Positions 8,705-18,020 of a DNA stretch of 64,000 bases are shown piece by piece. The position numbers were made by a program, and so were the translations under genes. Below the pieces are notes generated by a model, which was not told the origin of the DNA, did not search any database, and saw only the letters and a program-made list of their open reading frames with translations. The first letter of the stretch is position 1, and each line of letters begins with the position of its first letter. Source of the DNA: Streptomyces sp. NBC_01775 (GTDB lineage Bacteria; Actinomycetota; Actinomycetes; Streptomycetales; Streptomycetaceae); contig NZ_CP109104.1 in assembly GCF_035917675.1 (NCBI RefSeq), positions 7,688,001 to 7,752,000 on the forward strand, read 5' to 3'.

Positions 8705-10045
8705 TCATCGTTCTCCACCCTGGCCTCGCGGTGCGGGCCGCGCGCTGTCAGCCGCCCGCGCGCCGGGTGGCGGGGCGGCTGCCAGGTTGTTGAGGGCGGT
8801 CACGACTGCCCCTACGCCGTCCTCGGCCCGCAGCCGGGTCGCCACGCGCTCGGCCCGGCGCCCGTAGACGGGGTTGCGGACGGCGGCGGCCAGGGCTGCC
8901 GCCAGCCGGTCGGCGGTGAGCTGCCGGAGCGGGACGGCGGTGGGCGCGACGCCGAGTGCGACGAGTCGTGCGGCCCAGAAGCCCGCGTCGAACTGCACCG
9001 GAACCGGCACCGCGGGCACTCCCGCGCGCAGCCCCGCGCCCGTCGTGCCCGCGCCGCAGTGATGGACGACGGCCGCCATCCTCGGGAAGAGGAGGGCGTG
9101 CGGCACATCGTCGACGGTGAGCATGTCCTCGGCGCCCGCGTCGACGCCCTCGTCGGCGCGCAGTCCGGCCCAGCCGCGCTGGATCACCCCGCGCAGTCCC
9201 GCCGCGCGCAGCGCGCGCACCACCAGGGCGCTCGTGCGGGCCGGGTGGGGCACGGTCGCGCTCCCGAGGCCGACGAAGACCGGTGGCGGGCCCGCGTCGA
9301 GGAAGGCCCGTACCCGCGCCGGGAGTTCGGCGTCCGGCGGATCGTAGGGCCACCAGTAGCCGCTCACCGTCAATCCGGGCCGCCAGTCGCGGGGGCGAGG
9401 CACGATCAGCGGGCTGAAGCCGTGGTGCACCGGCCACAGCCGGCGCTCCCTCGCCGCGTGCCGGGTCGCGCGGGCCGAGCCGTGGGGGAGGTCGAGCAAC
9501 TGCCGTACGGTCGTGCGCAGCGTGCTGGTGAAGATGCCGTCCACGCCGGCGTTCACCGCGCGCGCCGCCAGCCGGTTGCCCGCCGGGCCGAAGGAGCGGG
9601 TGCCGATCACCGAGGGGCCGAAGGCACCGGTCGGGTGGAGCGGCTGGAGATAGGCGCCCATGCTGGGGATGCCCAGGCCCTGCCCAATGGCGTACCCGAG
9701 CGGCGCCAGCGAGCTGGACAGCAGCAGCACGTCGCTGTCCCGCGCCACGTGCACCAGCTCGGCCGCCAGCTCGCCCACCACCGTCCGCGCGATGCTCATC
9801 AGCCGCAGTATCTTGCCCGCGCCCGTGGTGCTGTCGTGCAGCCCCCGGCCCTGCTCGGACTCCAGCACGGCCCGGGGGTCGACCGGCAGCGGGCGGAAGC
9901 CGACCCCCGTCGCCGCCACCAGCGGGCGGAACGAGCCGTGTGTGGCGAGGGTGACCTCGTGCCCCGCCCGAGCCAGACCGTGTGCGAGCCCCGTGTAGGG
10001 GGCGACGTCGCCCCGCGAACCCGCCGTCATCACCGCAACGCGCAT
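8705..10045 (-). CDS. GT-B glycosyltransferase (UGT / MGT-like)
   Basis: A 446-residue protein starting MRVAVMTAGSRGDVAPYTGLA, the N-terminal signature of sterol-glucosyltransferase/macrolide-glycosyltransferase-like enzymes. The C-terminal donor-binding segment VVHHCGAGTTGAGLRAGVP (about residues 330-350) supports a nucleotide-sugar transferase. The last about 25 residues are low complexity. It probably glycosylates a small hydrophobic acceptor. It stands alone, about 22 kb from the polyketide genes, with unrelated transporters between, so I do not link it to that pathway. Confidence 0.78.
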   Translation of the reverse strand: MRVAVMTAGSRGDVAPYTGLAHGLARAGHEVTLATHGSFRPLVAATGVGFRPLPVDPRAVLESEQGRGLHDSTTGAGKILRLMSIARTVVGELAAELVHVARDSDVLLLSSSLAPLGYAIGQGLGIPSMGAYLQPLHPTGAFGPSVIGTRSFGPAGNRLAARAVNAGVDGIFTSTLRTTVRQLLDLPHGSARATRHAARERRLWPVHHGFSPLIVPRPRDWRPGLTVSGYWWPYDPPDAELPARVRAFLDAGPPPVFVGLGSATVPHPARTSALVVRALRAAGLRGVIQRGWAGLRADEGVDAGAEDMLTVDDVPHALLFPRMAAVVHHCGAGTTGAGLRAGVPAVPVPVQFDAGFWAARLVALGVAPTAVPLRQLTADRLAAALAAAVRNPVYGRRAERVATRLRAEDGVGAVVTALNNLAAAPPPGARAADSARPAPRGQGGER

Positions 10046-10097
10046 CTACCAAGTATCGGCGAGACGGCCCCCGGCCGCGACGGGGCAACGCCAGAGC

Positions 10098-10179
10098 GGG
10101 ACGAGGCGACGTCCGGGTGGGACGAGGCGACGTCCGGGTGGGACAGGGCGACGTCGTCCGGGTGGGACGGGGCGACGCT
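10098..10179. repeat. Imperfect 21-24 bp tandem repeat
   Basis: Units beginning GGGACGAGGCGACGTCCGGG occur at 10098 and 10119, variant units at 10140 (24 bp, with an extra GTC) and 10164 (partial). It lies in the 205-bp gap between the start of the glycosyltransferase and the end of the SulP gene. It could only be minisatellite slippage; a regulatory role has no support. Confidence 0.8.
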
Positions 10180-10250
10180 GGGGCGCCGGGCGACGCCCAC
10201 CGATGCCCTGTCCCTTGCCCGTCACGGCGCCGCGCCGCCCCCGAGCCGGG

Positions 10251-11780
10251 TCATCCGACCAGGCTTGCAGCGTCCTCGCTCTTTTCGGCAGACCTGGTCG
10301 CGGCCCGTCCGGCCGCCTTGTTGTGCTGCTCCTCCCAGGTGGACAGCGCCAGACCGCACGCGTGGTCCATGTGCCGCAGACCCTCCAGGCGCAGCTCCAC
10401 GTGGCGGTCGGCGGGCATCGCGTCCAATTGGTCCTGGAGCTTGGGCAGCCGCAGGAAGGTGGCGTTGCCCAGCACCATGACGTGCAGCGGCTGCCCCTCG
10501 CCGGGGTCCTCGGTCTCCACGTGCACGTGCGAGGTCTCCCAGGCGGTCTTGATCACGGCCATCAGCAGGCCCAGCAGCACACCCTGGAACATGTCCGTCA
10601 CCACGATCGCCAGCGCCGTGGCGATCAGGACAACGGCCTCGGCCCGGTGCTCGCGCCACATCGGCCCCAGGGCCTTGACGGGGATCAGCTTCCAGCCCGC
10701 GTGCACCAGCACACCGGCCAGCGCCGAGACGGGGATCAGCTCCAGCGCGGCGGGGAACGCGGCGGCGAACACCAGCAGCCACAGCCCGTGCAGCACCCGG
10801 GAGACCTTCGTCTTGGCACCCGCCGAGACGTTCGCGGAGCTGCGCACGATCACGGCGGTCATCGGCAGCGCGCCCAGCACGCCGCACACGGTGTTGCCCG
10901 CGCCCTGGGCCATCAGCTCCTTGTCGTAGTTGGTGCGCGAGCCGTCGTGCAGCTGGTCGACGGCCGCCGCGCTGAACAGCGACTCGGCGGAGGCGATCAG
11001 CGTGAAGGCCAGCACCGTGCCGAGCATGCCGACCGTGGCGAGCCCGCTGAAGTCGTCGAGCCCCGGGGGCTGTACGGAGGCGAGGAGGCCCTGCACCTCG
11101 ACGCGGGCCACGGGCAGTCCGAACCCGGCGGTGGCCGCCGTCGCCAGCAGTACGGCAGCCAGCGGCGCGGGCAGCACCCGTGCCCCGGCACGCCACTTCG
11201 GCCACAGCACCAGCACCAGCACCGTCGCGGTTCCGATGCCGAGGGCGGTCAGCGCCTTGCCGTCGCTGAGGGCGTCCAGGGCGAGGCCACCGAGGCCGAG
11301 GAGCTTGTCGGGGCCGCTGCTGGGCGCCTTGGCGTCGGCGAGCGCGTAGAGCTGCCCGGCGATCAGCACCAGGCCGATTCCGGCGAGCATGCCCTGGACG
11401 ACGGAGACCGAGATCGCACGGAACCAACGGCCCAGCCGCAGGGCGCCCATCGTGAGCTGGAGGAGCCCGGCGGCGAGCACGAGCACACCCAGGCCACTGA
11501 GGCCGTGGGTCTTCACGGCCTCGTACACCAGAACCGTCAAGCCCGCGGCCGGGCCGCTGACCTGGAGGCTGCTGCCGGGCAGGAAACCGGTGACCAGGCC
11601 GCCCACGATGCCGGTGATCAGGCCGAGTTCGGCCGGTACGCCGGAGGCGACGGCGACACCCACGCACAGGGGGAGCGCGACGAGGAAGACGACGAGGGAC
11701 GCGGTGATGTCAGCACGCAGCGTGGCCGGATCCCGGAGGGGACCGAGCCGTGCGCGGACATGCGGAAAGAGGGGTTTCAT
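10251..11780 (-). CDS. SulP-family anion permease
   Basis: A 509-residue polytopic membrane protein. It has the SulP core (ADITASLVVFLVALPLCVGVA near the N-terminus, then SGPAAGLTVLV, SAESLFSAAAVD, LPMTAVIVRSSANV) and a short C-terminal STAS-like domain of about 90 residues. Family members transport sulfate, bicarbonate or dicarboxylates; some pair with carbonic anhydrase, which is not seen here. ATG 11780 follows GAGGT on the minus strand; the longer upstream frame is Arg/Pro-rich and not believable. The small secreted-protein gene lies 56 bp upstream on the same strand. Confidence 0.88.
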   Translation of the reverse strand: MKPLFPHVRARLGPLRDPATLRADITASLVVFLVALPLCVGVAVASGVPAELGLITGIVGGLVTGFLPGSSLQVSGPAAGLTVLVYEAVKTHGLSGLGVLVLAAGLLQLTMGALRLGRWFRAISVSVVQGMLAGIGLVLIAGQLYALADAKAPSSGPDKLLGLGGLALDALSDGKALTALGIGTATVLVLVLWPKWRAGARVLPAPLAAVLLATAATAGFGLPVARVEVQGLLASVQPPGLDDFSGLATVGMLGTVLAFTLIASAESLFSAAAVDQLHDGSRTNYDKELMAQGAGNTVCGVLGALPMTAVIVRSSANVSAGAKTKVSRVLHGLWLLVFAAAFPAALELIPVSALAGVLVHAGWKLIPVKALGPMWREHRAEAVVLIATALAIVVTDMFQGVLLGLLMAVIKTAWETSHVHVETEDPGEGQPLHVMVLGNATFLRLPKLQDQLDAMPADRHVELRLEGLRHMDHACGLALSTWEEQHNKAAGRAATRSAEKSEDAASLVG

Positions 11781-11836
11781 GCGGTGTACCTCACGAGGAG
11801 TCGGCGTGTTGCGGTCGCGCGGCTGCTCGTGAGATG

Positions 11837-12238
11837 TCAGTGCAGGAAGACCTGGTGGAGTACGGGAACCTCGACGGATCTGCGCCAGGGCATGCCGGCG
11901 CTCCCCGTCTCCGGGAGCGCACCGGCGCTGTGGGGCGCGGGCGGGGCCGTCCAGCGGCAGTCCAGGGGCCGCTGGGGCGGGCCGGACCAGGAGGGCGTGG
12001 CCAGGGTGCGGGAGGAGCGGGGTGTGCGGCGCGTGTGGCAGTCGTCCTCGCCGTGCTCGCCCTCGTCCGCGAGGGGTGTCACACTCTCCTGCGGTGTCAC
12101 GCTCTTCTGCGCGACGGAGCCGGACCGGTCGGCGGCCCATGCCTGGTGCGCGCCGGCGTCACCGACCGTCAGCAGGAGGCCCAGCACCAGCGCGACGACG
12201 TAGGCACACGTACGCACGGCGGTCACGCTGCGGCGCAT
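11837..12238 (-). CDS. Small secreted or membrane-anchored protein, unknown
   Basis: A 133-residue protein from ATG 12238, preceded by GAGGAG; a longer form from 12289 lacks a good site. The N-terminus is a signal peptide: basic MRRSVTAVR, hydrophobic AYVVALVLGLLLTVG, then AGA before the mature part. The mature region is hydrophilic, with two histidine-bearing stretches, and ends VPVLHQVFLH. I do not recognise a catalytic domain. Same strand and 56-bp spacing suggest co-transcription with the SulP permease. Confidence 0.6.
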   Translation of the reverse strand: MRRSVTAVRTCAYVVALVLGLLLTVGDAGAHQAWAADRSGSVAQKSVTPQESVTPLADEGEHGEDDCHTRRTPRSSRTLATPSWSGPPQRPLDCRWTAPPAPHSAGALPETGSAGMPWRRSVEVPVLHQVFLH

Positions 12239-12394
12239 GCAACTCCTCACGTCGCGGGTTCGCGGGGCCTGTCCGTCGGTGTCTTCCATAGTCGCCTATG
12301 AGATGTAACGGATCATGACGCAAGAGGTTAACCCCAGGTGAACTCCGCGAGGAGGCGCGTGCTCACGGCGCTGAGCCGCTGCACGCGCACAGCG

Positions 12395-13234
12395 CTATCC
12401 CTTGAACGCGCCCTGGAGCAGCCCGGAGACGAAGCTGCGCTGGAAGAGCAGGTAGACCAGGGTGATGGGCAGCATCACGATGATGGTCCCGGCGGCCAGC
12501 ATCGGCACATCCGTGTTGTTCTGCCCCACGAAGAAGCCGAGCCCCGCCGGTGCCGTCCGCTTGGTCGCGTCCTGGATGAGCACCAGCACCAGCAGGAACT
12601 GGTTCCACGACCACATGAACACCAGCACACCCAGCGTCGTCAACGAGGGCCTGGCCAGCGGCAGCAGCACCCGGAAGAGGATCGTCCACGACGAGGCGCC
12701 GTCGATGCGCGCCGCCTCCACCAGCGAGGGCGGCGTCGTACGGAAGTGGGTGCGCATCCAGAACACGCTGAACGGCATGAACAGCGCGATCTCCACCAGG
12801 ATGACGCCCCAGTAGGAGTCCGTGAGTCCGACCCCGCGCAGGTCGAAGGAGAGCGGCACCACGATCAGTTCGACCGGGATGGTCAGCCCCGCGATGAACA
12901 GCGCCGCCACCGCGTTGCCGCCCGGCAGCCGCATCGTGCCCAGCGCGTACCCCGCCAGACCCGCCAGCACCAGCGAGGCGGGCACCACCCCGACGGCGAT
13001 GAGCAGGCTGGAGCGCATCAGGTCGGAGAACCCGGCGACCGACCACGCCTGCCGGTAGTTGTCCAGACTCCAGTGCTCCGGCCAGGCCATGCCGACCACC
13101 GGCTCACCCGAAGGCTGCATGGAGGCGAGGAAGACGCTGAGGAACGGGATGATCACCGCGACCGCCAGCACGGTCAGCAGCGCGTAACCCGACAGGCGCT
13201 CCGTACGCGACGTGGTCCGGGAGGCGGTGTTCAT
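12395..13234 (-). CDS. Sugar ABC transporter permease, MalG-like
   Basis: A 279-residue inner-membrane permease with six predicted helices and the MalG-type EAA loop (EAARIDGASSWTILFRVLLPLARP). It is the second permease of a CUT1 carbohydrate importer. Its start overlaps the stop of the MalF-like gene by ATGA. No ATP-binding gene is adjacent, so the importer probably uses a shared MsiK-type ATPase. It ends with TAG at 12395-12397. Confidence 0.9.
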   Translation of the reverse strand: MNTASRTTSRTERLSGYALLTVLAVAVIIPFLSVFLASMQPSGEPVVGMAWPEHWSLDNYRQAWSVAGFSDLMRSSLLIAVGVVPASLVLAGLAGYALGTMRLPGGNAVAALFIAGLTIPVELIVVPLSFDLRGVGLTDSYWGVILVEIALFMPFSVFWMRTHFRTTPPSLVEAARIDGASSWTILFRVLLPLARPSLTTLGVLVFMWSWNQFLLVLVLIQDATKRTAPAGLGFFVGQNNTDVPMLAAGTIIVMLPITLVYLLFQRSFVSGLLQGAFKG

Positions 13235-14148
13235 GAATCGGACCTCGACAGTCGGTTGATGACGTACACGAGTACGAGGATCAGCAGGCTGAGGACGACG
13301 CCGAGTGCCGAGGCCAGGCCGACCTTGCCGTCGGAGAAGGCCAGCCGGTAGACGAGCAGCCCCGGCACCGTCGTCTCCTCACCGGGCCCGCCGCCGGTGG
13401 TGACGTACACGATGTCGAAGCTGGCCAGCGCGGCGACCGTGGTGACCGTCAGCGCGACGGCCAGCTCCCCGCGCAGCTGGGGCAGCGTGACCGAGACGAA
13501 CTCCCGTACAGGCCCTGCCCCGTCCAGCCGCGCCGCCTCGTACAGCTCCGAGTCGATCTTCTGCACGCCGCTGAGGAAGAGCATCATGCACAGCCCGCTG
13601 AGCACCCAGGTGCCCACGACGCCGACCGCGATCAGCGCCCAGTCGAAGTCGCCCAGCCAGGCCCGGGACCAGCCGCCGAGCCCGATGCCGCCCAGCGTCT
13701 CGTTGATGAGCCCGTCGTCCCCGTACAGCCAGCGCCAGGTCACTCCCACGGCGACCAGCGGAACGACCTGCGGGAGCATGAACAGCAGCCGGAAGGCGCC
13801 CATCCCGGGCCGCCGGTCGGGGGCACCCCCGGACGAAGTCCTGGGGAGGGCCAGCAGACCGGTCATCGCCAGGCCCGCGAGGATCGGCAGGAACGAGAAG
13901 AAGACCACCAGGACCAGCGCGTTGACGACCGAGCCACGCAGCGCGGGGTCGGCGAAGACATCCCGGTAGTTGTCGAGCCCCGCCCAACTGCCCAGCGACA
14001 CCCCGTCCCAGTCGAAGAACGAGAGGTAGGCGGTGTGCAGCGCCGGGAACACGGCGAACACCAGATAGACCGCGAGCGCCGGGAGCACGTAGAGGTAACC
14101 GCGCCACGCGCGGCGGCGGTGCGCGCGGCGCGACGTCGAACGCGACAT
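13231..14148 (-). CDS. Sugar ABC transporter permease, MalF-like
   Basis: A 305-residue permease with helices beginning at GYLYVLPALAVYLVFAVFP and the EAA loop YEAARLDGAGPVREFVSVTLP. ATG 14148 is preferred because AGGTGAAGG precedes it; a GTG at 14169 is possible. The cytoplasmic or periplasmic loop ALPRTSSGGAPDRRPG (13819-13849) is encoded by a copy of a 31-bp Streptomyces-type repeat, so the loop seems to have been gained by insertion. It sits between the binding-protein and MalG genes. Confidence 0.88.
   Translation of the reverse strand: MSRSTSRRAHRRRAWRGYLYVLPALAVYLVFAVFPALHTAYLSFFDWDGVSLGSWAGLDNYRDVFADPALRGSVVNALVLVVFFSFLPILAGLAMTGLLALPRTSSGGAPDRRPGMGAFRLLFMLPQVVPLVAVGVTWRWLYGDDGLINETLGGIGLGGWSRAWLGDFDWALIAVGVVGTWVLSGLCMMLFLSGVQKIDSELYEAARLDGAGPVREFVSVTLPQLRGELAVALTVTTVAALASFDIVYVTTGGGPGEETTVPGLLVYRLAFSDGKVGLASALGVVLSLLILVLVYVINRLSRSDS
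13819..13849. repeat. 31-bp dispersed palindromic repeat, inside a coding sequence
   Basis: GGGGGCACCCCCGGACGAAG then TCCTGGGGAGG. It is similar in length and layout to the intergenic copy at 37936-37966 and to the inverted copy at 28797-28824. This copy is in frame within the MalF-like permease gene and encodes part of a loop. Confidence 0.6.
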
Positions 14149-14239
14149 GGCCTTCACCTGTGTCCTCACCTGACCCTGACCTGTGTCCGCACCTGCTTCG
14201 GGGGCTGCTGCTCGGTGTGCTGCCTACCTGGTGTGCTGC

Positions 14240-15622
14240 CTACTCGGTGTGCCGGCCCGCCCAGACCTCCTGGAGCGAATCGAGGTACGCCGACGGCGTG
14301 ACGCGGCCGGCGATGAGCTTCTGCACCCCGGAGCGGAGCGGGTCGAGCATGTTGGGCGCCGTGAAGTCGGGGAAGTGGTTGATGCCGTTGTCGGCGGTGA
14401 CCCGCCGGTGGGCGCGGGCGACCTCGCCGAGTACGCCCTTGGGTATCGGGACGGCCTTCTCGTCGGGCGGCAGGAACCCGTTCGCGCTGACGATCTTCGC
14501 GGCCTCTCGCGAGCCGAGGAAGTCCAGGAAGGCACCGGCCGCCCGTGGGTGCCTGGTGCGCGAGGAGATGGCGTAGGAGACGCTGAAGCCGGAGGCGACG
14601 GCGCGCGCGTGCGGCCGGGTGCCGGGCATCAGGAAGAACCCGGCCTTCTTCCCCATGGCCTCGGCGAGCGTGCCCGCCGCCCAGTTCCCGTTGATCAGGA
14701 AGACGCTCTCGCCCCGGGTGAACTGGCCGGTGGAATCGACCTGAGCCGTGCCGTTGGCCGAGTCGTCGAAGTAGCCCTTGCGGCTCCACTCGGCCAGCTT
14801 CTTCGTCGCCGCGAGGGTGCCCTTGGTCTTGATCGTGGCGCCCGGGGTGCCCTTGACCCAGTCGCGGTAGTCCTTGGGCGGCATCATGCTGTTGACCAGC
14901 GCGGCCCACAGGTGGAGCCCGCCGGAGTCGAGAGCGCCCACGCCCAGCGGGGTCGTCCCGGCCTTCTTGGCGGCGGCGAGCTGGCCCTCGAACTCCGCCA
15001 GCGTGCGCGGCGGATGCGTGATGCCCGCCTTCTTCGCCAGCTCCTTGTTGTAGTAGATCCCCGTCATCGACAGCCCCGCCGGCACCCCGTACAGGTGCTT
15101 GCCCGAGGCGGCGCGCTTGCCGGAGCCGGTGAGCTGGTCGAGGTTGGCGGCCGGGAACTTCGCGCGCCAGCCGTACGCGTCGCGGTAGGGCGCCAGGTCC
15201 AGGATGTCGCCGCGCGCCGCGATGTCGTCCATGCCGACGGCGAACTGGGCGAGGTCGGGCGCGCTGTCGGAGGCCATGGTGAGCTTGATGCTCTTCACAT
15301 AGTCGGCGAACTGGGTGTACGAGGGCTCGACCGTGATGTTCGGGTGCTTCTTGTGGAAGGCCACGATCAGCGCGTCGACCATGACGGGCGCGTCCGCGAA
15401 CGTGAGCTTCAGCGTGACGTCCTCGTCCGGCACAACGGTGGAGCGGGGCACGGTCCGCGGCCTGCCGGAGTCGGCCTCGCTGCCCGGCGTGAGGGCCCCG
15501 CAGGCGCTGACCAGCAGGGCGAGCACGGCGAGCAGGGCGGCGGCCATCGTGGGGCGTGCGGTGTGGCGTGCGGTGGTGCGGAGTGCGGCAGCGCGGCGCC
15601 GGGCGCTCCGGTTCGTCTCCAT
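14240..15622 (-). CDS. Sugar-binding lipoprotein of ABC importer
   Basis: A 460-residue extracellular solute-binding protein (family 1). The N-terminus is a twin-Arg-rich start, a hydrophobic stretch MAAALLAVLALLV and a lipobox VSAC with Cys41. The mature part begins with a strand typical of sugar-binding proteins (VTLKLTFADAPVMVDALIVA). ATG 15622 follows GGAGGG; a longer frame to 15790 has no good start. It heads the binding protein-MalF-MalG operon. The sugar is not predictable. Confidence 0.88.
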   Translation of the reverse strand: METNRSARRRAAALRTTARHTARPTMAAALLAVLALLVSACGALTPGSEADSGRPRTVPRSTVVPDEDVTLKLTFADAPVMVDALIVAFHKKHPNITVEPSYTQFADYVKSIKLTMASDSAPDLAQFAVGMDDIAARGDILDLAPYRDAYGWRAKFPAANLDQLTGSGKRAASGKHLYGVPAGLSMTGIYYNKELAKKAGITHPPRTLAEFEGQLAAAKKAGTTPLGVGALDSGGLHLWAALVNSMMPPKDYRDWVKGTPGATIKTKGTLAATKKLAEWSRKGYFDDSANGTAQVDSTGQFTRGESVFLINGNWAAGTLAEAMGKKAGFFLMPGTRPHARAVASGFSVSYAISSRTRHPRAAGAFLDFLGSREAAKIVSANGFLPPDEKAVPIPKGVLGEVARAHRRVTADNGINHFPDFTAPNMLDPLRSGVQKLIAGRVTPSAYLDSLQEVWAGRHTE

Positions 15623-15886
15623 ACGCGCCCTCCGGGTGGACGTGGGGCGTGCGGCAGTGGGCAGCGAGCGGATCAGGACCGTACCAGCGGGAATCGGGCC
15701 GGGCCAGACCCCGTACGGGCCACGTAAGTCCTGGTCACCGTAGGGCGGTTGGGGCAGTGGGTTGGAGCTGTGGCGGGCCTTGGGTGGCAAGGGAAAGGCG
15801 GGCGCCGTGGCGCCCGCCGTGGGCTGGAATGGCGGCCGGGCCGGGGTGGCGGGCCGAGTCGGAATGGCGGCGCGGGCCGCCGTCGG

Positions 15887-16225
15887 TCAGGAGAAGAGGA
15901 CCGAGCGCACCTTCAGCCGCTCGGAGCCGTGGCCGGTGTGGGGGCGCAGGCTGAAGTGGTCACCGGTGCAGTCCGGGCCGGTGAAGACCACGGCGGTGGA
16001 GTCGGTGTGGTTCCTGGGGGAGTGGGCCGGCGGCGTCCACTCCGCCACCCCCGGCAGGGTCACGCACTCACGGCTGGGCGGGTCCGCCAGGATCGCCCGC
16101 TGCGGGCCCCCCGGTGTCTCGTACGTGTAGGAGAACTCGCCGGTGGCGGCCCCTGCCGGAGCGGCGACGGACAGAGCGAGCGCTACGGCGCCGAGACCGG
16201 CGGCCACAGTGTGGCGCAGACGCAT
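15887..16225 (-). CDS. Small secreted protein, unknown
   Basis: A 112-residue protein with a clear Sec signal peptide (MRLRHTVAAGLGAVALALSV, cleavage near AGA-AT). The mature 85 residues contain two Cys (in SRECVTLPG and GPDCTGDHF), probably a disulfide, and a FSYTYETPGG strand. This layout resembles short actinomycete secreted proteins of unknown function. GAGGAAG precedes the ATG. It is divergent from the PRC-barrel gene. Confidence 0.7.
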   Translation of the reverse strand: MRLRHTVAAGLGAVALALSVAAPAGAATGEFSYTYETPGGPQRAILADPPSRECVTLPGVAEWTPPAHSPRNHTDSTAVVFTGPDCTGDHFSLRPHTGHGSERLKVRSVLFS

Positions 16226-16387
16226 GAGGACTTCCTCTTTCTCTGGCTACTGCCCGAGCTGTGTGCTGGGCCCCCCTTCACTGCCCCGCGCCCCCGCCGG
16301 GATGCGCCCGCGCGCTCGCGCTCACACGAAAGAGCGGCGCGGCGGCAACGGTGTCACGATGGGAGAAGCCCATCCGTGGAGGCAGAG

Positions 16388-16744
16388 ATGTTCGAACCGG
16401 ATGACATCCGGGAGTGGCGCGGCCACGACGTGGTCGACGAGGACGGACACAGGATCGGCTCGCTGGAGTCGGTCTACGTGGACACGGCCTCCGACCAGCC
16501 CTCCTTCGCCACGGTGACCGTAGGCGTGCCCACCCGTCATCGCCTGGCCTTCGTCCCGCTGGCGGGCGCGTCGGTGGGGCCTGGCTATGTGAAGGTCGGG
16601 TTCCCCAAGAGCCAGGTCAAGGGCGCCCCTTCGATCGGCACGGACGGTGTGCTGCCCGCCGAGGACGAGGCGGCTGTCTTCGGCTACTACAGGCTCCACT
16701 ACACCCCCGGCGCGAGCGGCGAGCGGCGCCTGGCACGCCGCTGA
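16388..16744 (+). CDS. PRC-barrel domain protein
   Basis: A 118-residue protein with one PRC-barrel: DIREWRGHDVVDEDGHRIGS, then YVDTASDQPSFATV and a second strand set around VPLAGASVGPGYVKV. PRC-barrel proteins bind RNA or partner proteins and are often stress-related in actinomycetes. ATG 16388 follows GGAGG at 16378-16382. It is monocistronic, and no specific partner is visible. Confidence 0.8.
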   Translation: MFEPDDIREWRGHDVVDEDGHRIGSLESVYVDTASDQPSFATVTVGVPTRHRLAFVPLAGASVGPGYVKVGFPKSQVKGAPSIGTDGVLPAEDEAAVFGYYRLHYTPGASGERRLARR

Positions 16745-16993
16745 CCGGACCGCGCCTGCGGCCCTGCCGCGATGACGAGTACGGCTCCTTCCGCCGCGAC
16801 GGCGAGAACCCGACGACCGCAGCACGGGCACACGTTCACACACCGGCAAAGCCTTACCCAAAGGGGTTCACCGGGCCCCGAAACCACTGGTTGCCTGCGG
16901 CTACCATCTTGTAACGTGCGGGGCGGGCGCCACCGTACGTGCGCTCCTGAGCACTGTGTGAATCTGCCTCGGGGGAGCCATGGAGGTATACCG

Positions 16994-17875
16994 GTGAACA
17001 CCGATCAGCAGCAGTGGGACATCGTTTCCGGAGTGGGCATGACCGCCCTCCTGGTCGCCGCCGGAAGAGCCCTGGAATCCAAGCGTCCGGACGCGCTGAT
17101 CACCGATCCGTACGCCGCGCGCTTCGTCACCCGGGCCGAGCCGCCGACGCCGGTCCCGCTGACGCCGGAGGGACTGCGGGAGCACGCGGACCCCGGGGGC
17201 ATGTGGGCGGCGATGACGGAATATGTGGGGGTGCGCTCCCGGGTCTTCGACGACTTCTTCCTCGGCGCCGCCCGTGACGGCGTCCGCCAGGCTGTCATCC
17301 TCGCCTCCGGGCTGGACACCCGGGCCTTCCGGCTGGAGTGGCCGGATGGCACCCGCTGCTTCGAGCTGGACCAGCCGCTGGTCCTCGACTTCAAGCTGCG
17401 CGTCCTCCAGGAGGAGGGCGCTCGCCCCGGCTGCGCCCACCGGGCGGTCCCGGTCGATCTGCGGGACGATTGGGCAACTGCCCTGGAAGCAGCGGGATTC
17501 GACGCCTCGCGGCCGACCGCGTGGCTCGCCGAGGGCCTGCTGCCGTATCTGCCGCCGAGGGCGGAGGAGCGGCTGTTCAAGGAGATCGACCGGCTGTCGG
17601 CCCCCGGCAGCCGGGTCGCGCTGGAGCAGGCACACGAGATGAACGAGTCCGTACGGGATCGGGTTTTCCGGGAGACCTCCGAGGCGCTCGGCGTAGACAT
17701 GACCTCGCTGGTGCCCGAGGGCGAGAAGCGCTCCGTGGAGGACCAACTGGACGCGCTCGGCTGGGAGTACGAGAGCCGCTCGGTGCGGGAGTCGAGCCGC
17801 CGGCTCGGTCGCGCGACGACGGAGTGGCCGGCCATGACGGACCGCCTGGTGCACACCTTCGCCCAGCGTCCCTGA
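16994..17875 (+). CDS. SAM-dependent methyltransferase (leucine carboxyl methyltransferase-like family)
   Basis: A 293-residue protein with the motif set of the actinobacterial TIGR00027 methyltransferase family: an N-terminal helix GVGMTALLVAAGRALES, YVGVRSRVFDDFF, the SAM loop VILASGLDTRAFRLEWP, FELDQP and WLAEGLLPYL. It transfers a methyl group from SAM; substrates of these paralogues are mostly unknown. The start is GTG 16994 with GGAGGT upstream. It converges on the SDR at 18021, with a strong hairpin between them. Confidence 0.88.
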   Translation: MNTDQQQWDIVSGVGMTALLVAAGRALESKRPDALITDPYAARFVTRAEPPTPVPLTPEGLREHADPGGMWAAMTEYVGVRSRVFDDFFLGAARDGVRQAVILASGLDTRAFRLEWPDGTRCFELDQPLVLDFKLRVLQEEGARPGCAHRAVPVDLRDDWATALEAAGFDASRPTAWLAEGLLPYLPPRAEERLFKEIDRLSAPGSRVALEQAHEMNESVRDRVFRETSEALGVDMTSLVPEGEKRSVEDQLDALGWEYESRSVRESSRRLGRATTEWPAMTDRLVHTFAQRP

Positions 17876-17915
17876 CCCCGTCGCCGCGGCGGCGCCGCGT
17901 AAGCGCGGGACCTTT

Positions 17916-17949
17916 GGTGTACGGGACGGCCACCGCCGTCCCGTACACC
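17916..17949. terminator. Bidirectional terminator hairpin (15-bp perfect stem)
   Basis: GGTGTACGGGACGGC, loop CACC, GCCGTCCCGTACACC. This is a perfect 15-bp stem with a 4-base loop, midway between the convergent methyltransferase (ends 17875) and SDR (ends 18021). No long T run follows, as is usual in high-GC actinomycetes. Confidence 0.85.
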
Positions 17950-18020
17950 GTGCCGGGAGACCGCGGCCACGAGACCGCCCTCGGCAAGGGCGCGCTCTCC
18001 CGTCGGGGCGGGTGCCTGTG

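Noticed and set aside
8705..10045. Glycosyltransferase considered as a tailoring enzyme of the polyketide
   Set aside because: About 22 kb away, with transporters, terminators and unrelated operons between, and no deoxysugar genes nearby.
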